Positions 23,197 to 35,246 are shown, numbered from the stretch's first letter. The stretch: 64,000 nucleotides of DNA from Parelaphostrongylus tenuis (GCA_019055375.1 JAHQIW010000304.1:1-64000); one strand, 5' to 3'. Numbers and translations: made by a program. Notes: generated by a model not told the origin, from the sequence alone.

Positions 23197-25495
23197 ATGG
23201 GTGATATGGAGGATTCTATCAAACTCGACGATGAGGATTTCCTCAGCACCACCGGTGGCAATAGCGTCGCCGATATGGCCGTGAGTTCCAGCACTTCGAG
23301 CGAGCTCTCAGCAGCTTACTCCAAAGGCTTACTATTACCACTACATTGCAGGAATTATCCTCAATCGAACAGCAAATGGAGGAGTTCGAGGAGGAGCAAA
23401 GAAAGATCAAGCAGATGCAAAGCGACATAGAGGTGCGCATCGATAGCCGAGCGGTTTCTTCGTTGTCTTTGTTGAGACAAACCCTCGAAAGTCGTCTTTT
23501 TCAGGGCCAAATGAATCTTCCCAGAAGTAGCAACGGCACAAGTAGCCCGGCAGTTCTTACTCCTGAAGAAAAAGCGGAGGCCGATTCGCGTTCAGTGTAT
23601 ATTGGCAATGTTAGTAAAGACTTTAGTAATCTTAATATTCAGTGTTGAGTGACATGAAAATTTGAGCATCGGATTGGAGTCGAACCCGTATTTCACTTTT
23701 TCCGTGGGTGACAAAATCGTGACGAAGAAAGAGTGATTACAGACCGAAACGCCGGAGTGCAGTGGTTAGCAAGCACTCCGCAAAGGGTAAAATAGTGGCT
23801 CGAATCCCGTCGGACGTTCGGTTTTGCATATCACTCAGCATTCATGCTTGCAACATCATACCATCACTAAAAGCGCTTAAGTAAAAAGACTGATACTAGA
23901 TTCTCTCGTAAATCGACGATTGAACGCGATAAAATCCACTCAATAAGCACGTTTAGGTCGACTATAGTGTAACTGCTGAGGAGCTGGAAAAGCATTTTCA
24001 CGGATGCGGTTCAGTGGCACGAGTTACGATTCTGTGTGATAAATATACTGGTCATCCAAAAGGGTTCGTTCGATTTCATAATTAAAATATATCCGTTAGC
24101 ATTCGGCGATTCGAGACAGAAAGTTTGTAAATAAAATGTTAGATCACTTGATTCTGTAAGTTTTCCTTTCTGTTCGTATGAACATCGTGTTTAACTGGCA
24201 GGACACTCGCTTAAAGAATTAAGCTTTCAGTTGATCAACCTCTGAGGTATGAGCCATATTCATCTCAATTAGCATCATTCGAGATGTTCGAATGTAAATC
24301 TGACCTTTCCAGTGACTCGCGTTACTCCGTCCACCGTGTATCAAATCGGTGCTGCTATACTCCCATAAAGCCTGGTACAGATTCACCGACCCCGGTCGCA
24401 TTGAAGGCTTGGTGAGCTCTGGGCGCGGTATCGAACCATCGATCACGTGTTATCGCACGTCACCTTTAACCACTGCGCCGCACGCGCCCTGACACGCTCA
24501 TGAAATAGAAGCGTCTCAGCATATCTCATACACTACAGTGTATCGTGAGCGAACACTGATGGCGCGCAACAACGGCCAATGCTTGAGGGCCTCGTCTCCA
24601 AATGTAGCTTTGTAGATATTTGATAAACAAACGGGCGAGTGGTTTTGATGGTCTCTGACATCACTAAACTGGATAAGGGATCATTAACTTTTTCCCATTA
24701 GTAATTTCAGTTACTATCACATCAGTCAAATACTTTGATTCGTAATTATTTCTTTTTTTTCTCTATTCAATCGCCTTTTTATGAGCCCTGCTTAGAACGG
24801 TAATACTCGGATAAGGATATAACACATTTTGAGCCGTTAAGGTCTGCGTGCTAGACCAACGCTTTGTTTCGTCCTTCGTGGGCTCAGTATCACAGTCGCT
24901 TGGTTCAGCCTATCCCTTGAGGGTATGTTCTGCTATGAAGGAATCGACGCCTGTCTAGCACTTAGACCTCAACGGCTCAAAACATGTTATATCATTATTT
25001 TTTCCTCAGAGTAGTCGCACTTCTACGTCGTCTATTTAAGTTTTTTTCAGATTCGCCTATGCAGAATTTGCAGATAAGGAAGGAATGCAGATGGCTTTGG
25101 CTATGTCCGACAGTCTTCTAAAAGGGCGACAAATAAAGGTCCATAACAATGCTCATTCTTTGCGCTATCACAACATAAGGGGAAGGAAAGTCATTCTCAG
25201 GTTATGGAGAAGCGCACAAATCGTCCTGGCATCTCGACGACGAATCGTCCCCCTCGCGGGCGCGGCTACCGTGGACGAGGTGGCTTTGGAGGCGCTCCTC
25301 CGGGTTATATTATAAAATATGTTCCGGTGGGTGGATATCGCTCTCGCGGAGCGCGTGGTCTTCGGTAAGCTCTCATTTTCTTGCTTTGTTTCTGTTTACT
25401 TCGCTCAGCGTTGCTGGATGTCCTTTTTTTATTTCTTAAAAAGTGAATATTTTCGAAAATTTAGACGTCCACGTGGCTTCCATCCTTACGCGTGA
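23197..25495 (+). CDS. pabp-2: nuclear poly(A)-binding protein 2 (PABPN1 family)
   Basis: PABP2 binds growing poly(A) tails in the nucleus, stimulates poly(A) polymerase and controls tail length. Seven exons fit in phase: 23197-23280, 23352-23432, 23505-23609, 23957-24063, 25051-25138, 25201-25364 and 25465-25495, giving 219 aa. Residues about 28-55 form an acidic coiled coil ([18 protein letters not shown]). One RRM follows at about 82-155 with RNP2 SVYIGNV and RNP1 KGFAYAEF. The C terminus is Arg/Gly-rich ([13 protein letters not shown]) and ends [10 protein letters not shown], the usual arginine-methylated, nuclear-import tail. As expected for nematodes there is no N-terminal poly-alanine tract. 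Intron 3 holds a TLF element; intron 4 (987 bp) holds a SINE-B copy and a palindromic element. Confidence 0.96.
23640..23905. mobile_element. TLF element in pabp-2 intron 3
   Basis: The left arm is GAGTGACATGAAAATTT followed by a partial minus-strand tRNA-like 3' half (GGAGTCGAACCCG). The right arm, at about 23750-23815, is a tRNA-like box (GTGCAGTGGTTAGCAAGC as A box, GGCTCGAATCCCGTCGGACG as B box), then GTTTTGCATATCACTCAGC and the tail ATCATACCATCACTAAAAGC. The element almost fills the intron. Confidence 0.65.
24211..24490 (-). mobile_element. SINE-B copy in pabp-2 intron 4
   Basis: Read in reverse, the head is GTGCGGCGCAGTGGTTAAAG with B box GATGGTTCGATACCGCGCCC, then GGTGAATCTGTACCAGGC and the remaining body. 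It is inserted opposite to the gene. Confidence 0.75.
24811..24998. mobile_element. palindromic element, TTTTGAGCC family, in pabp-2 intron 4
   Basis: Terminal inverted repeats of about 42 bp: the left end reads GATATAACACATTTTGAGCC and continues to CTAGAC; the right end, reversed, reads GATATAACATGTTTTGAGCC and continues to CTAGAC. The interior (about 100 bp) contains GGAATCGACGCC, also seen in the copy at 26.5 kb. Size and lack of coding mark it as a MITE. Confidence 0.8.
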
Positions 25496-26359
25496 GTTGG
25501 TCCAGCCAGCCTCCATCTCATACTCTTTGTGTTACACTTTGTATGCAATATATCTGACTGTTTGTACCATTACCGATGTTGACTAGCTGTAATTTGTGGT
25601 TCTTTTCAATCATGCTTTGGACTTGTAGAGAATTGTAAGAGGAATTCTGATTGGTTGATGCTATTCTAGTTTATGGTTATTTTAGCACGACACTTTCTTG
25701 CTTATACTAACTCCGTATTCGTCACTATTGCTTCCATTTCGATTTTGCAGGTTGGAATATGATGTAACTTCATCTGAGGCGCGGGCGGAACCCATGTAGA
25801 CCCCTCCAAAGTTGTTTCATCCTCAACTACAACGCATTTCATGCAATTTATTGCACTAAAGATGTCCAGAATGGTGTTTTTGTGTTGAAGGTGGAGTTAT
25901 TTGTTATGTGGTTCACTAGTATTTCTATCGTTGCTTGCTTGTCTTTGTTGCTTGTGTTCCCAAAAATATATAGTGAGATCTAATGTGGTCGTTGTTGTAG
26001 CAGGGGAATGGGGGATGCTGGAACTGTCAGCGTCATCTGATCGTTGTCGTTGCATGTAAATGCCGTGTCGCCTTCAGCACATGTCCGGCGTGTATGGTTT
26101 TTGGTCGTTCCATCGTTTTATTTGCTTGTGGTGGTCGCATCCACTATGGAGGCAAAGATATTCGTGCATATTCTTTTGATCTTGTTGTGTTGTTATTGAA
26201 AAATAAACTGTCGAGGGTGACAATAGTGTCTTCCACTAACAGCGGTTACAGATATTCGATATTTCGAACAAGCAAGCCCACCATGATTTGTGTATATGGC
26301 TTATCTTTATCTGAAGTAGATATTTGAATTCGATGAAATGAATGTGTTAGGAAGGCTGG
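25496..26359. other. pabp-2 3' UTR and intergenic spacer
   Basis: T-rich sequence follows the pabp-2 stop. AATAAA occurs at about 26202. GTGTTAG at 26344-26350, directly before the next gene's ATG, could serve as a trans-splice acceptor. No gene or repeat was recognised. Confidence 0.4.
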
Positions 26360-29300
26360 ATGGAAAAGAATCACAAGTATGCCAGTAGAGAATACTGGGA
26401 TGACAGATTCAAAGAGGAGAGACATTTCGAGTGGCTTGTTGATTTCGATACCTTGAAACCTGTAATATTGCCGAAACTAGAGCCATTGTCAAGGTCAGTT
26501 TACTTTCGTCCACTACTTACGTTGGTTTTTGACTTTCTATACAGGATATGACATGTTTTGAGCCGATAGGTCTAGTGCTATATAGGCGCCTATTTCGACC
26601 TACTGGGACTCATCAGTAGCACCCTCCCTCGGTTCCGTCGATCCCTTGAGGTTAGATAATCCTCCAAAGGAATCGACGCCGAGTAAAAACTAAGTACCCC
26701 AAGTCTTATGATGGTATTTAACCTCAAGGATCGACGGAACCGAGGGAGGGTGCTACTATGCGTCTCAATAGGACGAAATAGGCCCCTATATAGCACTAGA
26801 CTTATGGCTCAAAACATGTCATATCCTTATCAGATTAAATCATTTTGAGCGGGTCTGTAAAAAAAAGCGGTCGATAGCAGGTTTCTATGCAGGTATTCTA
26901 AATTTCATTCGATCAGAAATGATGCTGAGAGAATACGAGGGAATGAGGGAAGAGTGCTCGATCTGGAGAGCACTTTTATTCTACATATGAATACGGGAGC
27001 GGTTTTTAGAACTCGATCTTAAAGCGAACAGTAACGATGGATACGGTATCCATTTGCGCATGGTGGATAGAGGGTAGAAGCACTTCTTTGTACATGATCT
27101 TAGGTGCAAACGGTCTCTGATGGTAAGCTATGGTGCGCCACAGATTTATTGATTTGCTTTGTGTGGATTATATTCCACGTATAGAATTTCTCGAGCTTTC
27201 CAAAGGTCTTCTATGGCACCTCTTGTGATAGACGTACGTTTCGGCTATATCAGAAGCCTCATTACTAGCACATGCCATTCGGGTGCCCGCCCTTGCTATC
27301 ATAGGGAATCGGAGCCGAAGTTACACTCTGCGTCAAGTGAATAGGTCACGCAACGTGGCGTTCTTTCAGAGTGACAGTTGCAGGACAAGGAAACGGCAAT
27401 CGACAATGAGTCACTTGGGAAGGACGCCACGTTGGGTGTTCTTTTCACTTGACAAAGAGTACTTCTTCGGAGCCGATTCCCCATAATAACAGGAGACGAG
27501 CAGCCGAATAGCGTGCGCTGCTGAGAAGGCTCATGTGAAAGCCGAAATCTGCTAACACTCGAGGGGGCCATATCAATCCTCTTAAGGGCTTTAGAAATTC
27601 TGTCACATTTTACCCAGTGATGTGCAAAACTTTAACATCAGGTGGTACTCAAACCCAAATTTCACCCCTCCACGGGAACGCATGCTCGAACCATTGCACT
27701 ACCGATAGGGTGAAATATGGGTTCGAGTCCCAGCTCACTCAAAAGTTTTCCACATCATTCTACATCAGTGGGCATATAATAACATCATACCACCGCCAAA
27801 GGCAGTCAAGTAGAAAGATTCTGTTTGATCATCAATACCCAATATCTGTCAGCATCAGTGGGTTCAGCGTCGATAGCAACTACCACGCCAAACTGTTGAC
27901 GGTTGGTTACTGACAGATAGATGCTTTGTAACGTAGAAAGTGTGGCTTCAAGACGGGCGTCGGCAGCGCAACGGTTCGAGCACGCTCTCGGATCGGGTGA
28001 AATGTGGGTTCGAATCCCAGCTGGCGCAAAAGTTTTGCACATCACTCTACATGACTGGATATAGTACAGCATCATACCACCGCTAAAGGTGATTAAAATT
28101 TTCATTTCTACCTGATTGCACCGGATTTCAATCGAGATCTCAAAATGGTCGATTGAAAATGTTGAATTCTACTTAATCTTACAATCTTGGGGAGCACGAT
28201 AAGGTACTTTTGTCCCTTTCTATTTTTGAAGCCAGGACTTGAGATACTGTAGACCACGTAAAGTAGTAAAATCATAGGACTCCTTATCATTTGAGATTCT
28301 TCAAGTGAGTAGGTCAACGCTAAGGCTGTCACTGAGGATGAAACGAATGAGAGTTCTTGTATCTATTTGATTAATCCATTCTTTGAAAAGATGAAAGGAT
28401 AAGAAATGCTAGATAGGTCGATATGGTGGGGACGGTGCCGAACTGGTTAGTGATGCTCGCCACGGGGTTGATCTCCAACACTCCAATATTCAGTTAACGA
28501 ACCACTGAGTAGCACCCCAGCTTGGCTATCCTCAAGATAGCAAAGAGATTCGCTCAACCAGGTTTTTAAATGTATTGGGGGCAGCCCAATACAGATCATC
28601 ATATTTTTTGTAGTGAAGGACTTGACATACTTTTGTTTTACTTTGGTCACCTGCTTGGGCTGTTTTAATTTAATTACAAAACTACTGTGCTCACTTCTAG
28701 AAAGCCCCTGTGAATCAGTGTACCAGCTATCAGGCCATATTTAGAATACTCCATGTTGGTTGCGGCACAAGTCAGATCTCTATGCAGTTGTATAAGATGG
28801 GTTACAAGAATATCACAAATGTGGATTTCTCAGAGGTAATTGATCTTACAGAGGGATAATGTCGAGGTATGAATTTGCGTAGAAAATTTGTTTGCATTAG
28901 GATATATTACGTCTCGCAAGTGTCTCCTCATTCTGCATTTGGGAGTGTTGAGTGGTATGCAAAACTTCGGGCTCACGCGTGAGTTGAACCCGCGTTATAC
29001 CCATATCGTCGGCGCTGTCTGTCACTGAATCAGCGAGGCCACCGCTTTGCTATTGTTTTTTCGATTAAACTGTCGAAGCTGTCAGTAGCCAAGTCAGCTT
29101 CGGTCTGATAAACACATCGACCATAATTTGAATTACATTGACAGTTATTGGACATAAATATTTTGAAGATTCCTTTATTTTTATTGTTTTAGAGCGTTAG
29201 TTGAAGAAAGAGTGGTAGCAAAGCGGTGACCTCGGTGGTATAGTGGTAGCACATACCCTTGGTATGGGTTAAACCTGGGTGTAGCTTCCGTCTGGGGTCG

Positions 29301-30170
29301 AATGTTTTGCCCAGCGCTCAACACTTCCAGCTGTATATTTAGAACTTTATAATATTTCCTTGAAGCAATAAGGTAAATGTATAGGTAAGTATATATTATA
29401 TCGGTAAATTATATATATAATATGTATATATATGTATATATATATATATATATATATCATAGATTGTTCCCCATTACTGCGTTTAAGAAACAACTAAGAT
29501 TCTCATGTCTTTTCAGACGTTCTTGACTATGAACAGAAGTGTCGTTATTCATTAACACATGACTGTTTTGGACATTTATCTATTGGAATAGAATGATTTC
29601 TTTGTCAGGTGATTATAAACAATGGACGAGCTCTTTATCCAGAAATGAAATGGATATGTGAGGATATTCGATCATTAGCCAGTATTCCTTCAGATGCTTT
29701 TGACGTAGTTCTCGAAAAAGCCACAATAGAATCGTTACTTGTAGAGGAGAAGGTATGCTCTTATAGCTAAAGACTACAATATAACAGAGCCATGATTGCG
29801 GAGGTCCAACGACAATGTATTTTAGAGTCCTTGGAATCCTTCTGATTGTGCCTTGCATATTGTAGACGAAGTACTCGGATCTATTTCTAGGGTTTTAACA
29901 AGTGATGGTATGAACAACTATCAGTTCAGATCATGTCAATAGAAAAGTGAAAGTGATTTTTCAGGTGTTTTCATTTCCGTATCGTTCACACAGCCACATT
30001 TTCGTGTACCTGCGCTTCTAAGGTTACCAGTGTGGTCCATATCAGTGCAAGAAATCGGAGAAGATTTTCACTATTTTGTTTATATTATGCAATGTGGTAG
30101 AGAGACTTCTCAGGATGTACGAGATCGATTTGCCAATATCGCTCCAGAATGGAGTCGGGCACTTAAGTAG
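26360..30170 (+). CDS. EEF1A lysine methyltransferase 4-like (class I SAM methyltransferase)
   Basis: The product resembles the EEF1AKMT4/METTL family, whose human member methylates a lysine of translation factor eEF1A. Exons 26360-26493, 28745-28835, 29609-29752, 29826-29907 and 29965-30170 join in phase to 218 aa. Visible motifs in order: family N terminus YASREYWDDRFKEE; SAM motif I ILHVGCGTSQIS (about 46-57); acidic motif NVDFSE; CEDIRSL; the family block DAFDVVLEKATIESLL (about 108-123); a post-motif helix VDEVLGSISRVLTSDGVFIS; and a C-terminal beta-strand region (HYFVYIMQCG). The length suits a free-standing member rather than the ECE2 fusion known in mammals. Substrate is inferred from family. 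Introns 1 and 2 hold palindromic and TLF elements. Confidence 0.9.
26543..26826. mobile_element. palindromic MITE, TTTTGAGCC family, in methyltransferase intron 1
   Basis: Near-perfect inverted ends: left AGGATATGACATGTTTTGAG, then GGTCTAGTGCTATATAGGCG; right is the reverse complement (CCCCTATATAGCACTAGAC, then CAAAACATGTCATATCCT). Inner arms also pair (GCACCCTCCCTCGGTTCCGT against ACGGAACCGAGGGAGGGTGC). The whole 284 bp is close to a perfect hairpin, which suggests recent movement. Confidence 0.88.
27110..27580. mobile_element. palindromic element in methyltransferase intron 1
   Basis: Inner arms at 27302-27360 and 27420-27482 are inverted copies (GGAATCGGAGCCGAAG against CTTCGGAGCCGATTCC, and CAACGTGGCG against CGCCACGTTG). 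Outer parts carry TTCTATGGCACC and GTACGTTTCGGC-type motifs related to the TTTTGAGCC family. Confidence 0.55.
27610..28100. mobile_element. TLF elements, tandem or nested, in methyltransferase intron 1
   Basis: First unit: GATGTGCAAAAC, minus-strand tRNA-like box at about 27635-27705, then immediately a plus-strand 3' half (ATGGGTTCGAGTCCCAGCTC) and the tail CACATCATTCTACAT to GGCAGTCAAGTAGAAA. Second unit: an internal arm (GATAGATGCTTTGTAACG), a plus box at about 27957-28025 (GCAACGGTTCGAGCACGC as A box, GGGTTCGAATCCCAGCTGGC as B box), then TTTTGCACATCACTCTACAT. The internal arm matches that of the element at 19.3-19.8 kb. Confidence 0.65.
28945..29345. mobile_element. TLF element with both arms, methyltransferase intron 2
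   Basis: Left arm: AGTGTTGAGTGGTATGCAAA, then a minus-strand tRNA-like box (GAGTTGAACCCGCGTT). Right arm: a plus-strand box at about 29228-29305 (GGTATAGTGGTAGCACA as A box, GGTTAAACCTGGG at the B-box position), ending GCCCAGCGCTCAACACTTCC. The boxes are roughly 180 bp apart and point outward. The interior includes AGCTGTCAGTAGCC, also found in other copies. Confidence 0.7.
29388..29458. repeat. (TA)n microsatellite
   Basis: TA and TATG units in methyltransferase intron 2, including an unbroken run of about ten TA units. Confidence 0.85.
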
Positions 30171-31768
30171 TTTCGGTGATATTATATGGTGCTGATTTGC
30201 ATATTTTTTCGGCAGTTTTCCGTTATCCCTACCCATTTCCACTCCTTTGACATAAACAAGCATTTTGCTTTTCTCAAGAGTTCTAGTTGTCATGCGAGAG
30301 ATTGAATCTTGAGAATTTGAATGATGTACTTTCTCCATTTGAAAATCCAAATATACTAGTGAACTTGTTGAGATTTCGAACTATCGAATTATGACTAAAA
30401 GACTCGAGGAAAAGCTCTTCTTAGCAATAAATGCTCGAATGTGAAACATAATTTTATTCTTACTGCAATAGCGCAGTGAACAGGCCAATCTAAAGTAAAG
30501 TACACCATTCATATTCTTGAGATATAAGTTATTAAATAACAACTAAAACTCCTGAAAGACCTTGAGAACGGGATTATGGCAAGGGCTTGTAAATGAATAT
30601 GGATATCGGAAAGGCACCCTTTGTTCTAATGGATGGTTTTTCACGAAAAACTTTATTAGCAATAAAGTCGAATTTAAACTGGTTGTCGACCGATATTGTT
30701 CAATTTATAATCATCTATCAAACTGTTCACTTAAGATGCTTTACTTTTTTTCTCTTTTTTTGCAAAAAATGATCTTCCTATCTCATTTTCCTGCAAGGAG
30801 TCTTCTATGTTCGAAGGCGAAAAGTTTGTGACGGCTGCTTGCTTGAGTACTTTGGCTTCTCCTTTGTTAACCCCTAAAGCATAGTTACAGAAATCGATGC
30901 GCGCAGAGCGAATTGTGCGATTCTCGTTGTGTGAATGTGATTTTTTTCCTCAGTCTGCAAAGATTTTTGAATTCTTGTATTCCCTCTGGTAGAATAAGAT
31001 TTCCTCTACTCGCTCATATGCTTTTGGTTTATATATGTCACGTGTAAAAAAGAACGCTGATTTGCTACGCAATCATACCGAATCTCGCATTTAGTCAGTT
31101 GTATTACATTATACAAGGGAGATCACAAGGAAAATCTCTAGTTTTGCTCCTCCCTAGTTTTATACAAGCTCCAAAAGTCATCACAGTAGAAAAATATGGA
31201 AAAACAACTAGTAATTGATCAAAAATGACGATATAGGCTGTATTCGATAGCTGTTCATCGACAGATCTCACTATAACTAAGTTAATATCAATCATTCGTT
31301 TATTTTCAATTATTCAGAGTTGATGTATGTGAGAAAAACCTAAGAACTTATGGACAGAGGAAGTTTTCTGAGCGGGAAGGGACAATCTTGTTTGAATAAA
31401 AGGCTTGGAATGTCGGCATTACGCAAACTGTTGGTCAGAAATACCTGTCTCCAAAGATGTATTCTTGGTACTTCTCCCTTATCCACACTCGTGTTGAGAA
31501 AAAATATCTCTTTTTTGTCCTTTTTGACGTTTTACTAATTATTCAACAGCTTGGTATTGAGAATGAAGGGTGTGCTTCATTTTTCAAATGGTTTCTATAT
31601 TATACTGTGAAGGTAAAGTAAAATCTTGCACACTCAAGCATCTTCCGCTGGACAGAGGTTTTCACTGCGACTTAAAATAACCATACCATAGCGAAAATGT
31701 GAACGGCCCCAATGCTAGGCTTGGTTTCTGAGGACGTTTTAGTGCGTTGTTACAACTAAGAGATTATT
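30171..31768. other. intergenic stretch, nothing recognised
   Basis: AT-rich DNA after the methyltransferase stop. No open frame reads like a known family, and no tRNA-like or palindromic element stood out. Confidence 0.4.
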
Positions 31769-33215
31769 GAGTTTCACACTCGGTGCCGTGTCGATCGCGC
31801 GGCGCAATTCACACGTGACGTGCTTTGCGCGCCGAGTGCAAAATGCAATATATTACTATATCATAGTAGCAATATATTATATATTCTATAATATTCCTTT
31901 GGAGTTCAACAACACATAGGGAAGTATTCCTCAAAACCAGCTTACTATTGAAATAGTTAAGATTTGCGTTATCGAACGGATATGAAAGAATGAGAGAAAC
32001 ACAGTGTCCAGTGAAGAACACTCACACACTACTGTGCATCACAGTTCTATTCTTGTTAATGCAGCTCGCTAAGAAGTCTTCCCTAAAAAAGCGAGCACAC
32101 TGTTGAAATCTTTGAGGTTTGCGCTACCGGCTGGCAATTGAAAGACGATGGCGTGCTGTCATTGTTGCGAAATCCATCAACATACCGGTGTAAGATATAC
32201 GCGCCGTATGTGAAGTGGAACATTAATTTCAGTGTTACAGCGCAGTAAAAAGTTTTCTTACAAAACCAAGAACACTATTAGATTTGCCGAAATAATTTGT
32301 GCTATCGAATAATTGTTGAACTTTTTGAGGAAAAGCTTTCCTCATCGGAAGATGCGTGAGTGTGAAATAGCAATTTGTTTTCACAGTTACAGCGTAATAT
32401 AGAGGTTTTCCAATAAACAAAATACACTTTTCAAATTCTCGAGATCTGAGCTATCGAATGACCACTAAAATGCCTAGAAAGAGCGAAAAATAAGGTTTTT
32501 GAAATTGGATGCTCAAAGAGGAAGTGCGTAATTTACGCAGTGATGAACGTGCGCTCTTCCTACACATACTGTAGCTACATATTAGAAATATTGGCTGTAG
32601 AAGCTGTGATTTCAAGCGAGGATTCACAAGACAGGCGATGCAGATCAATAATAGGTTCTGGAAATTTATTTATTATTGCACAGGGGCGGGTATCACCGCT
32701 GAAAAATGAAGGATTTCAAGAGAGGTAGTCACTCTTTGTATCAAAAAACCTTTATAAAAGGTATTCCAATCTTCATGTGAACAAAGGTATAAAATTTATC
32801 ACAATTATCAATAAACTACCTGTGGCGTTCAACTGACGTGGTAACATTTCAGGCGTGAAATGTAATCTTTTTTTTCGCTGTAACAGCGTTCCATGATCAC
32901 CTTTCACAAAACCAATTACATCAAGAAAATTACCGAGATTTGGGCTATTTAATGACCAGTATAACTTTGATGGAAGGCTTTTGGAAGTATCTTACCCTGA
33001 AGCGTAGCATGCCGTTGATCAATAATGAAACTTTAATGAGGATCTATATCGAAACCCCAGCCGAGCAAATGACAAACTCTGTGTGAAACATTATATTATT
33101 TTCGCTGTCATCACTTATTAAAAAGTCTTCTTGAAAAATCAGACATACCTCTAAAATTTCAGAGATTTAAGCTGTCGAATTATAACCAAGTGTCTGGATG
33201 ATATTCAAAACATCC
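31769..33215. repeat. cluster of TA-F interspersed repeats
   Basis: At least four partial copies: 31769-32110, 32200-32480, 32850-32985 and 33080-33200. Each carries versions of TTACAGCGCAGTAAAAAG and GAGCTATCGAATGACCACTA. A hairpin-like pair (CACTCGGTGC against GCGCCGAGTG) lies at 31777-31842. The unit boundaries are not resolved. Confidence 0.5.
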
Positions 33216-33489
33216 GGCCCCAGCCAGACAAAAGTTGAAGTCGCGTTTCACCCGTACCGAAGGCATGTGCTACCACAACACCATTTTATATTCCTTACGG
33301 ATTAATCCGATTGCATGTAGCTGATAGTAGGACTGCGTTTTGTGCTCTGTTCTCTCACTTCTAAGTCTCCTATCCAACGAACTGCTAGAAGAGGACACTA
33401 TAAGTAGACTATAGTACCGTGGATATTAGATATTCCCATTATATTTCGTATGTTCGTCAAGAAAGACATTGATTTCTCCCAGATGGAAG

Positions 33490-33875
33490 TTCTCTCCCGA
33501 GATTCAGCGCGCAGAGAGTGCTTCCCTGCCGGGGATTTCGGCACGGATAGAGCTTCTCTGTCGCAGCATTGTGCGCAGATTATCCTTCTATGCCAAGGCG
33601 CGTAGTCAATTTCCGACAGGACTGCTCTGCTGCGCATTTGTGCGTAAATAATTCTATGTCGAGGCCGGTATTCCGGTACCGATAGGACTTCTATGCCACA
33701 GATTTTGCGTGATTCTGTGCCGAGGCGGGCATCTCGCTGTCGATGTGGCGTCTACCGGGTACTTGTGCGTTAATGGTGTCTCTGCCGAGGATTTTTGGAG
33801 AGTGTTTCCATGCCAGGGCGAGTATTACGGTGTCGATGGGACGTCTGGTGCGGATATTGGAGTTGATAGTGCTTT
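33490..33875. repeat. degenerate minisatellite, unit about 62-66 bp
   Basis: About six diverged units are built on a theme like TGCCGAGGCGGGTATT, then a GTGTCGATAGGAC-type block, then CTATGCCGCAGATTTGTGCG. Starts are visible near 33525, 33590, 33657, 33718, 33784 (short) and 33810. Units differ by many substitutions. It is more GC-rich than the DNA around it. Confidence 0.65.
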
Positions 33876-33974
33876 CTTTCACCTATACTTATCTTGCCGT
33901 CGTCCTACTTTACCAGTCTTTATTTCATCATTTCCATAGCAGTGTTGTGATGTTGTAATTATATATCCACGATT

Positions 33975-34245
33975 GCTTCAGTGATATGCAAAGCTTTGAA
34001 CCCTTTAAAGGACGTTGAACTCGCGTTTCGCCCATACGGGAGTCGCGTACTCCTACTGCTTTACATGCTCTAATCTCTGCTACACTTTTCCTTCAGAGTA
34101 AGACATCGCAACTGTTAGCCCAAACGCCGACAGGTTTGAATACCTCCGGTGGTGTAGTGGTAAAACGCCTATCGATATACTTGAAGGACAAGTTCAAGTC
34201 CCGGATGAGGCTGAGAGTTCTGCATATCACTCAGCATTCTTGGAT
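33975..34245. mobile_element. TLF element, intergenic
   Basis: Left arm: TTCAGTGATATGCAAAGC, then a minus-strand box (GTTGAACTCGCGTTTCGCCC). Right arm: a plus-strand box at about 34143-34213 (GGTGTAGTGGTAAAACGCC as A box, AAGTTCAAGTCCCGGATGAG as B box), then GTTCTGCATATCACTCAGC. Confidence 0.65.
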
Positions 34246-34329
34246 ATATAATCCTCACGGATGACCTGCCTTCTCTGCTCTTCCCTTCTATGTGCTTCAT
34301 GATACTAATCAACTCGTTCGAGTCCTACG

Positions 34330-35246
34330 TCGTCGATTAATGTGTCTTTCGTGTAAACACAGATCATCTGTTCATGACGGCATTGTCTCTTAGTCACTTT
34401 GACGGTGTCGTCTTTTTTTCTTCTCCCCTGGACCACCAGGTCCTTGGGTCAAAGTGGTCATGCCCGGACAGACGGTCAACCTAGTCCCTTATGATTCGGG
34501 CAGCCTTGGACCATCCTGAGATTTTATGAGCCTCTATTTACTCCCCTGAGCAGAAGCTGCTGTTTGGGAATCACTTAGTGGATCGGGAAAATGAGGTCGA
34601 GCTGTTTTGCTGTGTTTAGCTTTTGATCTCCACATATAGCTTGCTGCTCTCTGGACGTGCGGACTGTATATTGGTATGGTCAAGCTCCCAGTCTTCGGTG
34701 ATCGACGTGGAGCCTTCCTGTGGAAGCCTTAGGGCCCTCCCTAACCAGTTGCCACGTACTTGCCAGTTCCACGTGATTGCGGGCCTTGGCCGCGAGTCGA
34801 CTTGTAGAATAGGGTCGGCTTAGAGGAGAACACGACCGCGCCAACGCTTAGATGGCCTTGTTTACGTAAACAAAAATAGAACAGGTTTGTGTCAAATCGG
34901 CTTAGCAAGATGGAGAAGGGAGTCCATCAATTGCCGCCGCCATCCCTCCGTTTCTGACGGCACAAGGTTGCTTTTGGTATTCACGGGGAGGGGGGGGGGG
35001 GCACATCGTTAGCCCTCGAAATTGCAAGGGTCCGTAGAGTTTGCCTTCGAAGACCTCAGAGTGCTGTGTCTTGATTCTGGAGTTTTCAATTGTGCCACCC
35101 AATAATGAGCCTCTTTGTGTTGAGATTTTCTTTATATCTAGTTTTAATGATGCTTCCATCAGTTCTTATTGGCTCTGTCATGTGTCCAATTTTGGAGGTG
35201 AAGCCGCGAAGAATACTCTAAAAATTCGCTTTTGAGGCTTGCCTTC
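34330..35246. other. GC-richer spacer upstream of Arp3
   Basis: No gene is recognised. The segment holds a homopolymeric G tract (34983-35000) and an 85-codon minus-strand frame that overlaps it and is not credible. It presumably includes Arp3 promoter and 5' UTR sequence; no motif is clear enough to call. Confidence 0.35.

Noticed and set aside
34902..35159. 85-codon minus-strand frame with a proline run
   Set aside because: The proline run is a read of the poly-G tract at 34983-35000.
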